Shown here: one piece after another, positions 20,140 to 31,930 of the stretch
Layout of the letters: every line of letters begins with the position of its first letter
Position numbering within the stretch: the stretch's first letter is position 1
Assembly (NCBI GenBank): GCA_958430865.1
Contig: CAUDNR010000419.1
Coordinates: 1 to 31,951, forward strand
Direction of reading: 5' to 3'
Length of the DNA stretch: 31,951 nucleotides
DNA from: Entrophospora sp. SA101
Lineage: Eukaryota > Glomeromycota > Glomeromycetes > Entrophosporales > Entrophosporaceae
Made by a program: the position numbers and the translations under genes
Notes under the pieces: model-generated
What the model was told of the DNA's origin: nothing
Database searches by the model: none
Seen by the model: only the letters and a program-made list of their open reading frames with translations

Positions 20140-21129
20140 TTAGATAGTATTATCATCATTGTCAATATCTACATTTATATCTTGAACTTCAACTTCATCC
20201 TCTTGGTTCTCGACCACAAGATATTCATTGTATTGATAATAGCACATTGGTGTTTTACCCTTGTTATTATTAACTTGATTTATTGCATTCGCCAATATCT
20301 CTGGTCTTGGCATATTCAAGGAAGCATCAGAGCACATTTTCTTGATTGTCACTTCTTCCTTGTTGCTTGGCTTTCATAATCTCTTACCTTGATGATGATG
20401 AGTTTGATGATGTTGCTAATGTGTTTATCGATGATAACTCGTGAGATTTTTTACCAATGATCTGCTCATTAAATTTCAACAAATCATCATTCTTTTTTTT
20501 TGACTCTAGTTGTCGTTGATGATTTTGCATGATGTTCCTTCCCACAAACAGCTCACCACGCTACTGAAAAGACCGCTGATGATTTTGTTGCATCGGCTAC
20601 TGCCGAATGTCCCTTTCCATTTGAGACAGTATATGTACGTGGGATCATTACTTTGTTGGATGTGCTGGTGAATGAATTGTAGGTGTTCCTTTCCATTATG
20701 AAGAAGTTTTGTTCTAGTTCACCCTTTGGCTTGGCCTTTTCTTTACAAGGAGAAGAAAAAGTACCGAACAGAGGTGCTATTAGTAGATCATGCATGTTGG
20801 GCTCCTTGCTCAAAGTTTTTAGGTCCAAGTTTATTGCTTGAATGACAGTTACCTATACAAAAAAAAAATATCATTTTTTAAATATTTCATTTATTTATCG
20901 AAATAATAATAAATGATTATTAAAAAAAACATTAAGAAATCTTCCAACCATCATCATAATGGAATCTTCCTTAATTTCTTGGATCATTTCTTCAAAAGTT
21001 CTGTCGAAACTCCTTAAAATGCAACTTTACAAATTCTTTATCGTCTACTCTGCTATATGCAACACCTGTATAAACATTTGCACCGCTCACAGTTTTTATA
21101 CATACAATAGATGTTAAAATCGATGCCAT
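20140..21129 (-). pseudogene. Decayed unrecognised gene with several frameshifts
   Basis: The minus frame starts at ATG 21129 (MASILTSIVCIKTVSGANVY...). A one-base excess near 21003 shifts FKEF to RTFEEMIQEIKEDSIMMM. A possible GTTTTT-donor intron leads to VTVIQAINLDLKTLSKEP, and the frame stays open to TGA at 20555-20553. A further shift restores ELFVGRNIMQNHQRQLES up to (TCA)n near 20385. Another shift leads into KEEVTIKKMCSDASLNMPR and an acidic end (DINVDIDNDDNTI) at 20140. Taken together this would be a ~330-residue protein. The alternating beta-like N-terminal half faintly suggests an OB-type fold, but that is only an impression. At least three frame breaks make it a pseudogene unless sequence errors are involved. 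Confidence 0.55.
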
Positions 21130-22035
21130 CGTTTAAAAATAGATTTATTGTTGTAGCAGCGTTAAAATCAAAGACGTTTGAAAATAAATATCAAAATTTA
21201 TTGAAAATTGAAAATAAAAAAAAATAAAAAGATGTTGAATTGTCAGTTATTTTTATTAAAAAATTTATTACCATTATTAATGATTATCACTAATAACAAC
21301 AATAAACATTTTATCAATTATAATTGTTAACGAATGCACGCGCGCGTATTCATGAACTCGCTCTTTAATACTTTAATAGTAACTTCTCGTTATCGTATAA
21401 CGTTATCTGTACCAAAGAAAAATTAGGTCGCAAATTTTAGCCATAATTTAAAAGATATTGTTTATCGTTTAAAAAAAAAAAAAATAATATTCTAAATAAC
21501 TTTAGTTGCGCAGCTGCAGGACACTACGTAATAACAATTGAAAAAACGATTTTCGGATCTTTTTTATTTTTACTCAAGAATTTTTTTAATAATTCCTAGC
21601 CTCAAAACAATCAACATATTTTTTTATTCGACTATATAATGAACCATTTTTCGAATAAAGAAAAAATTGGGGGAGCGGAAGTTCATTGCAATATCGTTGC
21701 AAATAACAGGCAAGGAAATGGCAAGGCACTTGCAATTACAAAGAACTCTTTTAATAAACAGAATATTTGCCGCACGACTCAAAATTCGCTTTATAAAGTG
21801 AAACGTTGATCGCACCAAAAACCCAAACAGAAATTCGCAAAAAGAAATTAATTTGCAAAATCGACAAAAAATTACGGAATTTAGAAAAAGACAGTAACAC
21901 GGCAAATTTTCTTTCTTTTATTTGTGTTAATTAAATAAGATCACAGAGGTTGTTATTCCCCGTGATGGCCCGCGTGACCTACCTCCAATAAAAATATATA
22001 AATAAAATAAAAATAATGCGTTCTAGCGTATACAT
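21130..22035. other. Stretch without a convincing gene, left of right duplication copy
   Basis: A ~50-codon open plus frame near 21655-21807 (KKLGERKFIAISLQITGK...) and a 93-codon minus frame at 21624-21905 overlap each other and neither shows recognisable features. The GC-richer CGCGCGCG-like spot near 21340 and the region around 21950-21985 stand out. Nothing is annotated. Confidence 0.3.
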
Positions 22036-22736
22036 TAAGGGCGTTGACATATATTAGCTAATATTTTAGGGGGCGGGGGATAACAGAAAATCTTAGGCCA
22101 CACATAATCTCATAAATAACGTGATCATAATGGCTTCAGTGAAAGATCTGCTTTTTTATAATTTTTAATGTAAGTGTTTTAATTTGGTAATGATCCACAT
22201 GTAAACCAATTGTCATTTACAAAAAATTGTATTACACTTTTTGTCTACAGGATGATATGGCAATTAATTCTCACATTCTCATATACATAAATGCTATAAT
22301 TAATCATTCTTTTTCTGATATGCATTTCCTTAAATATATTTTGTCAAAAAGAGGCCACTTTTGTTGTGATTGAGAAGAGAGAAGTCATCAAGAATCCTTG
22401 AGTTTTGTTCTTTAGATTTTCCTTTAGCAGGATGCATTGTTTATAATTTTCAAATAAGTAAGAGTTATTACACTCAGAACCAAATAAGTTGTTTGTCAAT
22501 CCAGAAATTCCAAGAGATCATAATATATTATAAAGGAAAATTTATTTACTCCAATGTTGCTTTTAAAATGCTTGATTTATTAATAAAATTAATTCTTTTT
22601 TTCACTTGTGCTTTGTTGATACCTAAAAAGGCAAATGATTGTTATGCACGTGATCAAAATGTCTTACCTGGGGGTGGGGGAGTAAGTGCTACTATAAAAA
22701 TGATATTAGCTAATATATGTCAGTGCCCTTATTATA
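22036..22736. mobile_element. TIR element, right copy
   Basis: Left end TAAGGGCGTTGACATATATT and right end ATATATGTCAGTGCCCTTA are inverted matches. Compared with the left copy (8683-9398), about two dozen substitutions and several indels lie in the first ~480 bases, including an 11-base insertion near 22255 and a missing ~17-base piece near 22500. After about 22515 the copies differ by one base. The flank to the left is unrelated to that of the left copy. Confidence 0.75.
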
Positions 22737-22828
22737 CAAATATTTAATTCTATTTAACATGTAACTACCCCCCGTAATGATTTATATTCGTTTAGGTCGA
22801 CTGTTCATCGTCCGTTCCTTCCAATTAG
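22568..22828 (+). CDS. Small secreted peptide precursor (48 aa, two exons), right copy
   Basis: Exons 22568-22681 and 22796-22828. It is the same peptide as the left copy except Ala13 is Thr here (FFTCALL against FFACALL), in the signal-peptide core. An upstream in-frame extension (from 22370) is open in this copy because of the indel near 22500, but it lacks a signal-peptide-like start, so the internal Met is preferred. Features are otherwise as for the left copy. Confidence 0.5.
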
Positions 22829-23797
22829 TCTGATTATTGATTTCAATATTCAGTTTAAGCTTCGCACTAATTTTCTTTAGGAACAATTTAAGCTGTTCAC
22901 CTCTTTAATCAAATCATTTGTCATTTATAGCTTTAGGTCAAATGATTACACTATGAATTTACCTTGAACATTCCCCATAATATATTTTTTTTATCTTTTG
23001 AAAAAAAACATTCATCTACATGATCTTTTGCAAAATGTTATTCAACCTTACATTGAATTCAAATAACGTGATCCTCCAGTTAAGGAAAGGATTTAATAGA
23101 AATCGATCCTGATAAAATTCACACATTTGAATATATAAAATAATTAGAAGAATACTTTATCTTCATTAAGAATATTGTTAAATGTAAAAAACAATAAATT
23201 TATTTTCTTATTCATATTCATTATTTTTACTGTATTTATTTATATCCAGAAAAAAAATATGACAATAATTATAAATTAATAAATCAATATCAACAAGTTT
23301 TCCTCTATCATATGTAACAATTACTTCATGATTTTAGTAAGATGAATGACAGACAGGTTAATAAACCATCACAGGTCAAAAAGTGACAAAATAGCTATAC
23401 TCAAACTAAAAAATATTGAGACTGTAAAGTTTATGTCTACGACCAAGAAACCGCAATATTCGGGATGTTGCAACCTAAGTTGCAATCAGTTGCAGGCATC
23501 AATTTTAGAGACGTGGTGTAGTTTTAAATGTTAGGCTTTAATAATCCGGGCGTACATTTTTCTGGTAACTTTATGATTATAATTTGAAGCTATTGATTAT
23601 TTTTGGTAGGCTTGTAAAACAGTTAATACATATTAGCCAAGTTTTTCTTCATATATTTGTTTTATTAAAAAAAAAAAAAGGTTTATAAATAGAAAATAAT
23701 GAATTAATACGCGTATATATATATTAATAGAAAAAATAAAGATCATTAACACCCAAGAAGTTACATATTAATTAAATCTAGCACAAAAAGAAATCCT
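22829..23797. other. Non-coding stretch inside the duplication (right copy)
   Basis: Same sequence as 9491-10459 by line-by-line reading; see that entry. No supported gene. Confidence 0.4.
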
Positions 23798-26101
23798 TCA
23801 TCTATATGTTGATTGTATTGATCCAGGTTTAAGATAAACATGGGCTATACGATTATTACCATTACGAATACCCTTACTACGGTAATTACTATCACTATCA
23901 ATAATATAATTATCGATATCATAATAGCCTTTATCTATATATCCCGGAGCATTTCTAAATAAACTGAATCTTTCAAAATTTATACTTAAATTCTTGTTAA
24001 CAATAATTTTGGGAATTTTTGGTAATTTAACTGATGGATTATTATTATCATTATCACTTTCGTTTCTTTCTTCTTCGCCATTATTCTTATCCCTATTATC
24101 AGCATCTTCGTTACAGTAATAAATACTATTAATAATGTCAAAGTAATTACTTTTACTATAATAAAGAATTTCTTTGTCACTATAAAGATAACGTGAATGA
24201 TTGGGAGCATCATGTTCACTATGTTCACTATGTTCACTATATTCGCTGTATTCGCTGTATTCACTATATTCACTGTATTCACTATATTCGCTATATTCGC
24301 TGTACTCACTATATTCATCAGGTTCTTTATTTCCATTTCTATTATTATTATTATTATTATCATCATTAGTATAATTAGTTTGTAATGGTTGTAGTTGTGC
24401 TTGTGACGGTATTAATGAATTTGGAATTCGGGAATTGGATGAAACAATTTGTAAATTGGGCGAAGAGGAAGAATTAGGAATGGCAGTTGTATTTTTTCTT
24501 ATCTTTTCATCTTCACTATAACTATAACCGTTGCTAGTATCACTATATACATCACTATTTGTTGTTACAGTACTATAACTATATATGCTACTACTTGTTT
24601 CTGCAGCACTGTCATTATACATACTGCTAGCACTGTACTCCCCAACACTATTACCATCAGTATTTTGTTTAAGGGTTAAAACTTTATAATTTTTGTTGTT
24701 GTTATTGTTCATATTACTGGTCCAAGAAATAAGTTTTGAAGCAAATTTTTTACTACAAGCAGATTTTTCATAATTTGAATATGGTGATGGCAATGAAGAA
24801 GGGAACGTTTTAAAAGAATCGGATATTGATGGATTTTTAGGTCTTATTATAGTTGGTATTGGCGTTTGCAATGATGATGATGGTTCATTATTTGACAAAT
24901 ATGATTTTGAGTGATTGTTATAAGGATCACTTTTAAGTTTAGAAGGTTTTGGTTTAATATTGACGAGAAGAATTTCATTACCATTCTTAATCTTATTGTC
25001 ATTTTCATTATTACAATTATTATTAGTGTCGTTGTTGCAATTGTAATAATCTTCTACTTGTTTACCTTTCTCACTATAATTGATATTATTATAATAACCA
25101 TCAAAACAGTTATCATTAATATCATTACCATTAGTATGGTAATCATTTAAACTGATAACTACGGTTTGAGAAAAGTTTTGATTTGATGGTCCAGAATAAA
25201 TTTTATTTATTAATGGAGTTTCCTTCTTCTTATAATAATTATTATTTGCCTCATTGCCGGGTGATGTTGTTGATGGAGTATAGTTTAAAGATTTTATCGA
25301 TGAAAATGTTTTTGTTTGTGTTGGCTTCATTAAGTTTGTCGGAGAAGGTTGCGAGAAAGAAGAAGATGAGAGGGTTTCAGATGGGTCAAATGTTATTATT
25401 TTGTCATCATGCAGACTATTGTAATAATTACGTATGTATGAATGTGTATTTGGAACATAGACTGTTGGTAATTTTGTGATTTCATTTTCGTTATCAATTG
25501 ATCGTTGTTGATTAGTTTCGTCGAAATTTTGATAATTTATGAATTTTGATTGCTGGGAAATGTTGTTGTTGTTATCATTATTTTTAGTGTTGCTGCGGTG
25601 AATATTTGATGTTGAATCATCATCATCATCATGGTGATTCTGATGATTTTTCTTTTCATCATCAATATCATCATCATCATCTTTATAATTATTAAAAACA
25701 TCGTTGTCGTTGTTATTGCTATTATATCTAATTTTAAGATGTTGTTTGAAATGACGATGCTTTTTATGATAAATAGCTACTCCAATACCAATTAATAATA
25801 ATGATAAACCTATTATTACTCCAATAACTAGACCAAAAGATGCAATGCTATTATTATCTTGTATTCCATTAACTGTGTCATCATAATTAACAAAATATTG
25901 GAATGTCATTGTTGTTGTGGGTTGAACTGACTGCGATGTTAAAAATCCGGCAATAGAAGGTTTGGGGTATTGTTTAATAGAGGACGATGAAAATGAAGAA
26001 TGAATTTCTTTATTTTTTTCACTTTTATTTTCATGTTCTTTTTCAACCTTTTTTAAAATTTTTAATAGTTTTTTCGATTCTTTACGAAGTTTATTTGTCA
26101 T
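23798..26101 (-). CDS. Single-pass membrane protein with EYS repeats (767 aa), right copy
   Basis: The translated protein is identical to that at 10460-12763 over all 767 residues, including the repeat-number-prone (EYS)n/(EHS)n array, Asn runs and Asp runs. Equality even in slippage-prone tracts means the duplication is very recent, was homogenised by gene conversion, or is an assembly duplicate. Here the gene is divergent from the NIPA transporter gene across ~2 kb; this is the likely ancestral arrangement because the transporter is complete on this side. Confidence 0.75.
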   Translation of the reverse strand: MTNKLRKESKKLLKILKKVEKEHENKSEKNKEIHSSFSSSSIKQYPKPSIAGFLTSQSVQPTTTMTFQYFVNYDDTVNGIQDNNSIASFGLVIGVIIGLSLLLIGIGVAIYHKKHRHFKQHLKIRYNSNNNDNDVFNNYKDDDDDIDDEKKNHQNHHDDDDDSTSNIHRSNTKNNDNNNNISQQSKFINYQNFDETNQQRSIDNENEITKLPTVYVPNTHSYIRNYYNSLHDDKIITFDPSETLSSSSFSQPSPTNLMKPTQTKTFSSIKSLNYTPSTTSPGNEANNNYYKKKETPLINKIYSGPSNQNFSQTVVISLNDYHTNGNDINDNCFDGYYNNINYSEKGKQVEDYYNCNNDTNNNCNNENDNKIKNGNEILLVNIKPKPSKLKSDPYNNHSKSYLSNNEPSSSLQTPIPTIIRPKNPSISDSFKTFPSSLPSPYSNYEKSACSKKFASKLISWTSNMNNNNNKNYKVLTLKQNTDGNSVGEYSASSMYNDSAAETSSSIYSYSTVTTNSDVYSDTSNGYSYSEDEKIRKNTTAIPNSSSSPNLQIVSSNSRIPNSLIPSQAQLQPLQTNYTNDDNNNNNNRNGNKEPDEYSEYSEYSEYSEYSEYSEYSEYSEYSEHSEHSEHDAPNHSRYLYSDKEILYYSKSNYFDIINSIYYCNEDADNRDKNNGEEERNESDNDNNNPSVKLPKIPKIIVNKNLSINFERFSLFRNAPGYIDKGYYDIDNYIIDSDSNYRSKGIRNGNNRIAHVYLKPGSIQSTYR

Positions 26102-28148
26102 CTTTATTATTTATTTTTTTTTTTAAAGAAAAAGATTTATTAATGGAAATCATATAATGGTAGTTTGCGTGAAAGTGTTGTAGGGTGGTGGAGGATTGAT
26201 TTTAAAGGAAATAATGTTGAATTAGAGAAAGAGAAAGGGAGAATGAATTTAAAGAGTAGTTTGTTGATTTTGATTTTGATTTATGAGAAAGTAAACCTCT
26301 ACTATACGAAAAGAAGAGAAAGAAAAAAGAAAAACAGAGAAAATTTTATTTTATTTATTATATTTATTGTCAAGAAATTTTTTTTTCTTGTTTTATTTTT
26401 CTCTATTTTCCTTTCTTCCTTTCTTCTTTTTTCAAAATTAACAATAATAATTATAATAATAAATTTGTGAGAAAATTATTAAAATTTGTATTAATTATAA
26501 TTGATTGATATGACCATCTATGAGTTAATTGGATTAATTATAAATGAAGAATTAATATAATGTATGTATGAATTCAAAAATTACAAAATCAATAAAATCT
26601 TAATTTCATAACAACAACATTGGTAGTATTGGTATTGTATTATTATTATTAGCGGAAGTGTCTATTTTCTTCTTCTACGCTACTATCACTATAGTTTTGT
26701 AATGTGGCGCAGTATTAAGATGAAAATAATAATAAATGAGAAAAAAAGATTAATTGATTGATTTTTGGTTAAAAATTTAATTCGACAAAATTTCTCTTGA
26801 CATTAATTCGAGGAGTTTCTAAACGTTATACGTGAGAAAAAAGTTTACTTGATATTTAGCTGTCGATCGATTCGTTTTAAAATGTAATAATGACCGTGAT
26901 CAAAAATTCTTTGATTTCTATTTTGTTACGTGTCAAAAGCCAATATTAATATTATTATTTTCGCAAGAAGAAGAAGAAGAAGAAATTTGTATTGATTAAA
27001 TAATTCATATCGTTGCCGTCGACAATGATAGTCGTGATAATATTGGTCGATGATTTGAAATATACGATTGTTTTATGGCAATGGTAAAAGTAAGTGGAGG
27101 ACACTGTCATATTTAAAACATATTTAAAAAAAGAACGGGTTTTAATTAAAGCCAAACACTTATAATAGATCCAACTTACGAACAAATTAATAATATTAAC
27201 AACCATCAAAATGACACTTATTCTAAATAACAATAATCTTTCAATACTCTAATGAGATATTTCTACAAATTATCATCATCGCCACCAAAAAGAATATACG
27301 GTAGATTTAATGTTGTGATACAAGCTAGAGCTCTTCTTCTCGTCGCGAGAGGTACGGTTTGAACTTTGAACTCAAGATTTTTAAAAATTATTATTCATTT
27401 GAAAGATATAATTAGTTCTTCAACTTTGGATGTTTCCTTTTCTAAAGAAGGTTCTTTGTAAATTTTTGTATAATATTAAAAAATATAAAATTATTACTGA
27501 TAATAATTATTGTTATAGATTTATTTATAAAGATCTTTATAATAAAAATGGCAATAAAGTACAAGTCCAAACTTTTCTTTTCTCCAAATGTAAATATATT
27601 TTGTGTAACTATATTTTTTCCTCTTCAAATAATTCCCATTTCGGATACTTCAAATACTTCCTACCAAGGAATATATATTTATATTAATATGGTATTCTTA
27701 AATCATATTATATTTGTATCCGTCAGCATCATCAAGCATTTAAAATCATTGCCATTTTTTAAATGGCCAAACTTTAAACCTGCATTAGAAATTTTCAAAA
27801 TTATCGTTTTATTTTAATATTTTGTTTGGAAATAAAATTATACATGGATACAGAGGCATGTTGAAGCTTAACAATTGGGATACGTACACAGATGCCTCCC
27901 TGAAATAATTTTCTATTGTGCATAGCAAGCGATAAATCGAGAGTTGTGATGCGCATATTATATAACATGGCTGTGTATAATTTCCAAAAAACTCTAATAA
28001 GAAAATCAAATTCGTTAACACTAAGCCACCATAAAATTGCCTAAATTATAAGTCACCGATACTTTTCTGTGCAATTCGGGCTTTAAAAAATATATCTCTC
28101 TAGAAAAAAATAAATTTTAATTTCATCTTGCTAATATTTTAAAAAATA
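26102..28148. other. Divergent promoter region of the membrane-protein and NIPA genes
   Basis: About 2 kb between start codons on opposite strands, repeated at 12764-14810. It is AT-rich with GAA and TTA repeats. No sustained coding signal is seen. Promoter elements are not individually identifiable. Confidence 0.45.
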
Positions 28149-30149
28149 ATGATGATAAATTTAATAAAAAGACAAGTTAACTCCACTGTTGATGATTTCA
28201 TCAATGGTACGCTTACTAGTGATATACAAACAATTCAAAATGGTATACTGTTTAAAACAATAGGAATATCGTTGGCAGTTTCTAGTGGTAAGTTAGTTTT
28301 ATTGATAATTGTGTACAAAGAGAGAAAAAAAAACATGTCATTATCTAAATTTTTTAAAACATGTTTTTTTTTAAAAGGAATATTTATTGGCGCATCTTTT
28401 GTATTAAAGAAAAAGGGACACTTGGAAGCAAATAAACTTGGTAAATAATTAGACAGACGTATCTTTATTATTTATGCATCATAAAACAATAACCAATGAT
28501 CTGCAAAATGAAAAAATTTAGTACAAGGAAAAGCTGCTGGAGAAGGACACGCGTACCTTTTGAATAGATTATGGTGGATTGGAATGATATTAAGTAATGA
28601 TGATAATATTATTATTATTGTTGGTTGTTATTAATGACATTGATTACATTAATTAATAATTTATCAATTGAATGATTAGTGGCTATTGGTGAATTATGCA
28701 ATTTTGTTGCTTATGTATTTACACAAGCAATTTTGATAACTCCTTTAGGTGCATTAAGTGTCGTAATTAGGTATATATATTATATATACATATATCTATA
28801 AGTTTTGTATGTATTTTTCTTTTATTTTATCACGTGATTTTACAAAAAAAATATATTTTTTTTAGTGCAATATTATCATCAATATTTCTCAAGGAAACTT
28901 TAAATCTACAAGGAAGCATAGGATGTACTTTATGTATTATTGGTGCAACCATTATCGTAATGTATGCACCCGTTCAACATATCGCGTCTTCAATTGAGGA
29001 ATTTAGAGAGTTGTTTTTTTCTCCTGGTAAATATATATATATAAATTAATAAATTATTATTATTAAAATAATTTAATTTAATATTTTAAATAATATTTTA
29101 AATCAAATAAAATTTTTTTAAATACAATGATGGTAAAAAAAGTATTTTTAGGATATACAATTTTTTGCATAGTAATTTCAATTGCAATAATTTGGTTTTT
29201 GGGACCAAGATATGGTGCAAAAAATATGGTGATTTATATAGGAGTTTGTTCATTGATCGGATCACTTTCAGTAGTTACAACTCAAGGACTTGGAATAGCA
29301 ATACTTAGGACAGTTCAAGGCGAGAATCAATTTACACATTGGTTTTTATATTTTCTAATGGCATTTATTGCAATAACGGGACTGGTTGAAATTAATTATT
29401 TAAACAAAGCATTAAATATTTTCAATACATCAATGGTAACGCCGGTATATTATGTGATATTTACTAGTTTGACAATATTATCATCATCAATTCTTTTCCA
29501 AGGATTTAAAGCACCACCCGAAGCATTTGTAACAATGATTTTGGGATTTTTAATAATATGTACTGGCATCATATTATTACAAACATCAAGAAAAGTCACG
29601 AATGATAAAGGTATAACAAGTTCAACGAAATCTTTATTAGATACTGATGATGATAATCAGAATCCTGGTGCATCGGAAATTAGAGCAAGTTTCGCTGGTA
29701 TACGTAGATATTCACAGATTTATAATAGATCAATCAATATTAAAGATCCTGAGAAAGTTGATAATAATAATAATGTTGATAATGACAATAACGATACTAT
29801 TCGGGAAATTGAAAAACATACAGACAATCAACAAGAACAAAAACAGCAAGAACAAGAAGAAGAACAAAAACAGGTGCAACAGAAACAAAAAGATCAAACA
29901 CAAAAAATAGGACTTGAATCGCAGACAGAACCATCATCACAGTCACCTAAAAGATCTGATAGTGCATCAAAATTTCTTGAAGATTTTTCATTTGATCAAA
30001 ATAATCAAAATATTGTTGTCGGCAAAGATCATAAATCAACTGGCAACAATAGAAAATCACAAGACTCTATCAATACTTTTGATCAAAAGAAATTAAAAAT
30101 TAAAAATCCTGATAATGATGATTTAGAAGGGTTGATACCTCATCAATAA
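28149..30149 (+). CDS. NIPA-type magnesium transporter (DUF803), complete
   Basis: Exons 28149-28287, 28378-28440, 28522-28593, 28680-28770, 28866-29026 and 29143-30149, GT-AG and in phase, ~510 aa. The last acceptor could instead be at 29151, three codons shorter; 29143 is preferred because it yields FFSPVFLGYT, closer to the family. NIPA proteins are multi-pass membrane Mg2+ carriers of the DMT fold. Family landmarks seen: IGISLAVSSGIFIGASFVLKKKG, WWIGMILMAIGE, TPLGALSVVISAILSSIFLKE, GCTLCIIGATIIV, and NQFTHWFLY with NYLNKALNIFNTSMVTPVYYV. About nine hydrophobic segments are visible. The C-terminal ~165 residues are a cytosolic-looking Asn/Gln/Glu-rich tail. The duplication edge falls after the first 17 coding bases, so this gene's promoter also exists at 14.8 kb. 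Confidence 0.92.
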
Positions 30150-31004
30150 CGTCTTTTGCAATTTTTATTTTAATTATTTTAATTATGATAATATACATTA
30201 AATTTCGCTGTATATAAAGAATTTAATAGACTTGCTGTTTGCTGTTGCTTTTCGATTTGGCTTATTATTTAAATCAATTGATTTTGATTAAAAGAAAAAA
30301 TTTCTTTTGTTTTTTCCGTTAACTTCTGTTAATGCTTCATAAGTTCTTTAAATTTATTGACGCTTCGTATGTATGTGTATAGGTGAATGAATCGTTAATA
30401 CACATGAATTATCTTTAATATACTTGTAAAATTACAACCCATGCTGTATTTTCTCTTTATTATAATAGGTGGGTTTAATAAATTAACAATATTATGTATA
30501 ATTCATAGAAATCAAAAAGATTTTAATTTAATGAAATCATAAATTTATTTTATTTCACTATCATATTATTGTTATTGTTAATTTCAATATGTATTTGTTT
30601 TTTTAGTAACGAATATCTTTCAAATAATTTTTGCAGACTTTTGATTTTGTCAAATTGAATAAAAGAGCAAAAAAATAGTAAAATAGATGCTTGTTTATTT
30701 TGCTGTATTCACGTGATAGGAGTTGATATAAGGTTTGACTCGCGCTGCGATTGGCTGATTAGTTCAATATCACCTGATGTTGCAGATGAATAATTGACCA
30801 ATACCGCAATAATAAAGATTCAAACATTATTATTTTATATGGGGCATACTGCAACAAAACCAGACAAAGTGAACATTGATGTTACCAAGAATTTCAGGGG
30901 TCAAAATTTAGTCATTTGTAATGTGATCATAATTAACAGCTTTATAATATCCCATTTGCTATTTTAAGTGATATATAGTACTACTCCTATATAAAATAGT
31001 TAAT
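30150..31004. other. Intergenic with dispersed repeat (30841-30927)
   Basis: AT-rich 3' flank of the transporter gene. From about 30705 a slightly GC-richer stretch (TTGACTCGCGCTGCGATTGG) leads into 30841-30927, the inverted relative of the repeat at 15317-15398. No gene is seen. Confidence 0.5.
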
Positions 31005-31266
31005 ATGAAATTAATTTACATCAGATCTACTATGGAACCCAAGAATTATAGTAGCATCAGAAGTATTTTGAAAAAAGAACAAGGTGAAAAAATTGCTCCT
31101 TATGTTTTCAAAATAAATGATACTAAGACACTGGAGGATTATCTAAGGAAAGAAAAGATTACTTATGAAATTTACCAAGAGAAAAGTAAGATTATAACTA
31201 ATAAAAGAAATTTAACACAAAGTTTATGAAGAACCTAAAAAGAAAAGGAAGTTTGAAGAAAAATAA
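31005..31266 (+). CDS. Unrecognised small basic protein, two segments
   Basis: The frame from ATG 31005 (MKLIYIRSTMEPKNYSSIRS...) is open to 31229, but near 31189 a GTAAGA occurs after YQEK. Removing 37 bases to the CAAAG at about 31226 joins to IYEEPKKKRKFEEK and a TAA at 31264-31266, about 75 aa. A 37-base intron is shorter than the others here, so a simple frameshift in a decayed gene is an alternative. The PKKKRK run resembles a nuclear localisation signal or just a basic tail. An inner Met (residue 10) is also possible. It is tail-to-tail with, and overlaps, the minus-strand gene to its right. No family is recognised. Confidence 0.35.
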
Positions 31267-31930
31267 ACTTCTTAGTGTAATAAACATGTGTAATTAACAC
31301 TACTTTGGTTAAATTTTTTCTTCTTGTCAAATATACAAAAACTCCTATTGCCACCCCTATTATTTCTCCTAATAATAAATAAGATAAATAATTGGTTGAG
31401 TCAGTTGAGGGTAATTGTTCTTGCTTTTGCTCAGTAACTATTTGGTTAAGTTCCAATTGAGATAAAGAGGTTTTACTAGTACTTTTTAAATAATTAAATA
31501 TTTGTTGTAACCAACTTTATTATTATTATTATTATGGTATTCAACTACTAATATATTATCACTCTTAAGAAAACAAAAAACTGTTCTAATTGTTCCAAAT
31601 CAGAAAGAGAGAAAGGTTTTGGTTCTTCTCCCTCAAATTCATAAACATTTTTATTTTCATTTTCTAACTGCTCTTTTTTTTTGCTTCTCTTTTTCTTTTT
31701 TTTTGTTCTAATTCAGTTAGTAAGTTAGTAACTTGTTCTTTAGTTTCTTCACTTAGTAAGTCCTGGTCTAATGATTCTAATTCAGACATTAACCCATTAG
31801 AAGACATTTGATCTTGATTAGTTAAGAGGCCTTGAGCTTTCTGGTTTTCTTCCTCTTCCTCTTCCTCTTCCTCTTCTGTGGTTTTTACTCTCCTAGGTTC
31901 TCTTTTTAAAGGATTTTCTACAAAATTCAT
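31235..31930 (-). pseudogene. Frameshifted charged coiled-coil protein with C-terminal membrane helix
   Basis: The minus frame starts at ATG 31930 (MNFVENPLKREPRRVKTT, then a run of about ten Glu). An acidic helical region (ELESLDQDLLSEETKEQV) and KKRKREAKKK follow. The frame then breaks at an A9 tract (31674-31682), continues in another frame (EQLENENKNVYEFEGEEPK...), and breaks again at a short homopolymer near 31571-31580 (leading to SDNILVVEYH) and at a (TAA)n tract (31517-31536). It ends in a frame with SWLQQIFNYLKSTSKTSL and one membrane helix LLLGEIIGVAIGVFVYL followed by TRRKN. All three breaks are at slippage-prone tracts: either true decay or sequence error. No family is recognised. 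Confidence 0.45.

Larger units (their letters stand above)
22036..28165. repeat. Large segmental duplication, right copy (~6.1 kb)
   Basis: Partner of 8688-14827. This copy is continuous with the complete NIPA gene on its right, which suggests it is the source locus. On its left it abuts unrelated sequence at the TIR element's end. Confidence 0.95.

Noticed and set aside
21624..21905. 93-codon minus frame (Cys/Phe-rich) and overlapping plus frames
   Set aside because: Neither strand shows splice support or recognisable motifs; kept as non-coding.
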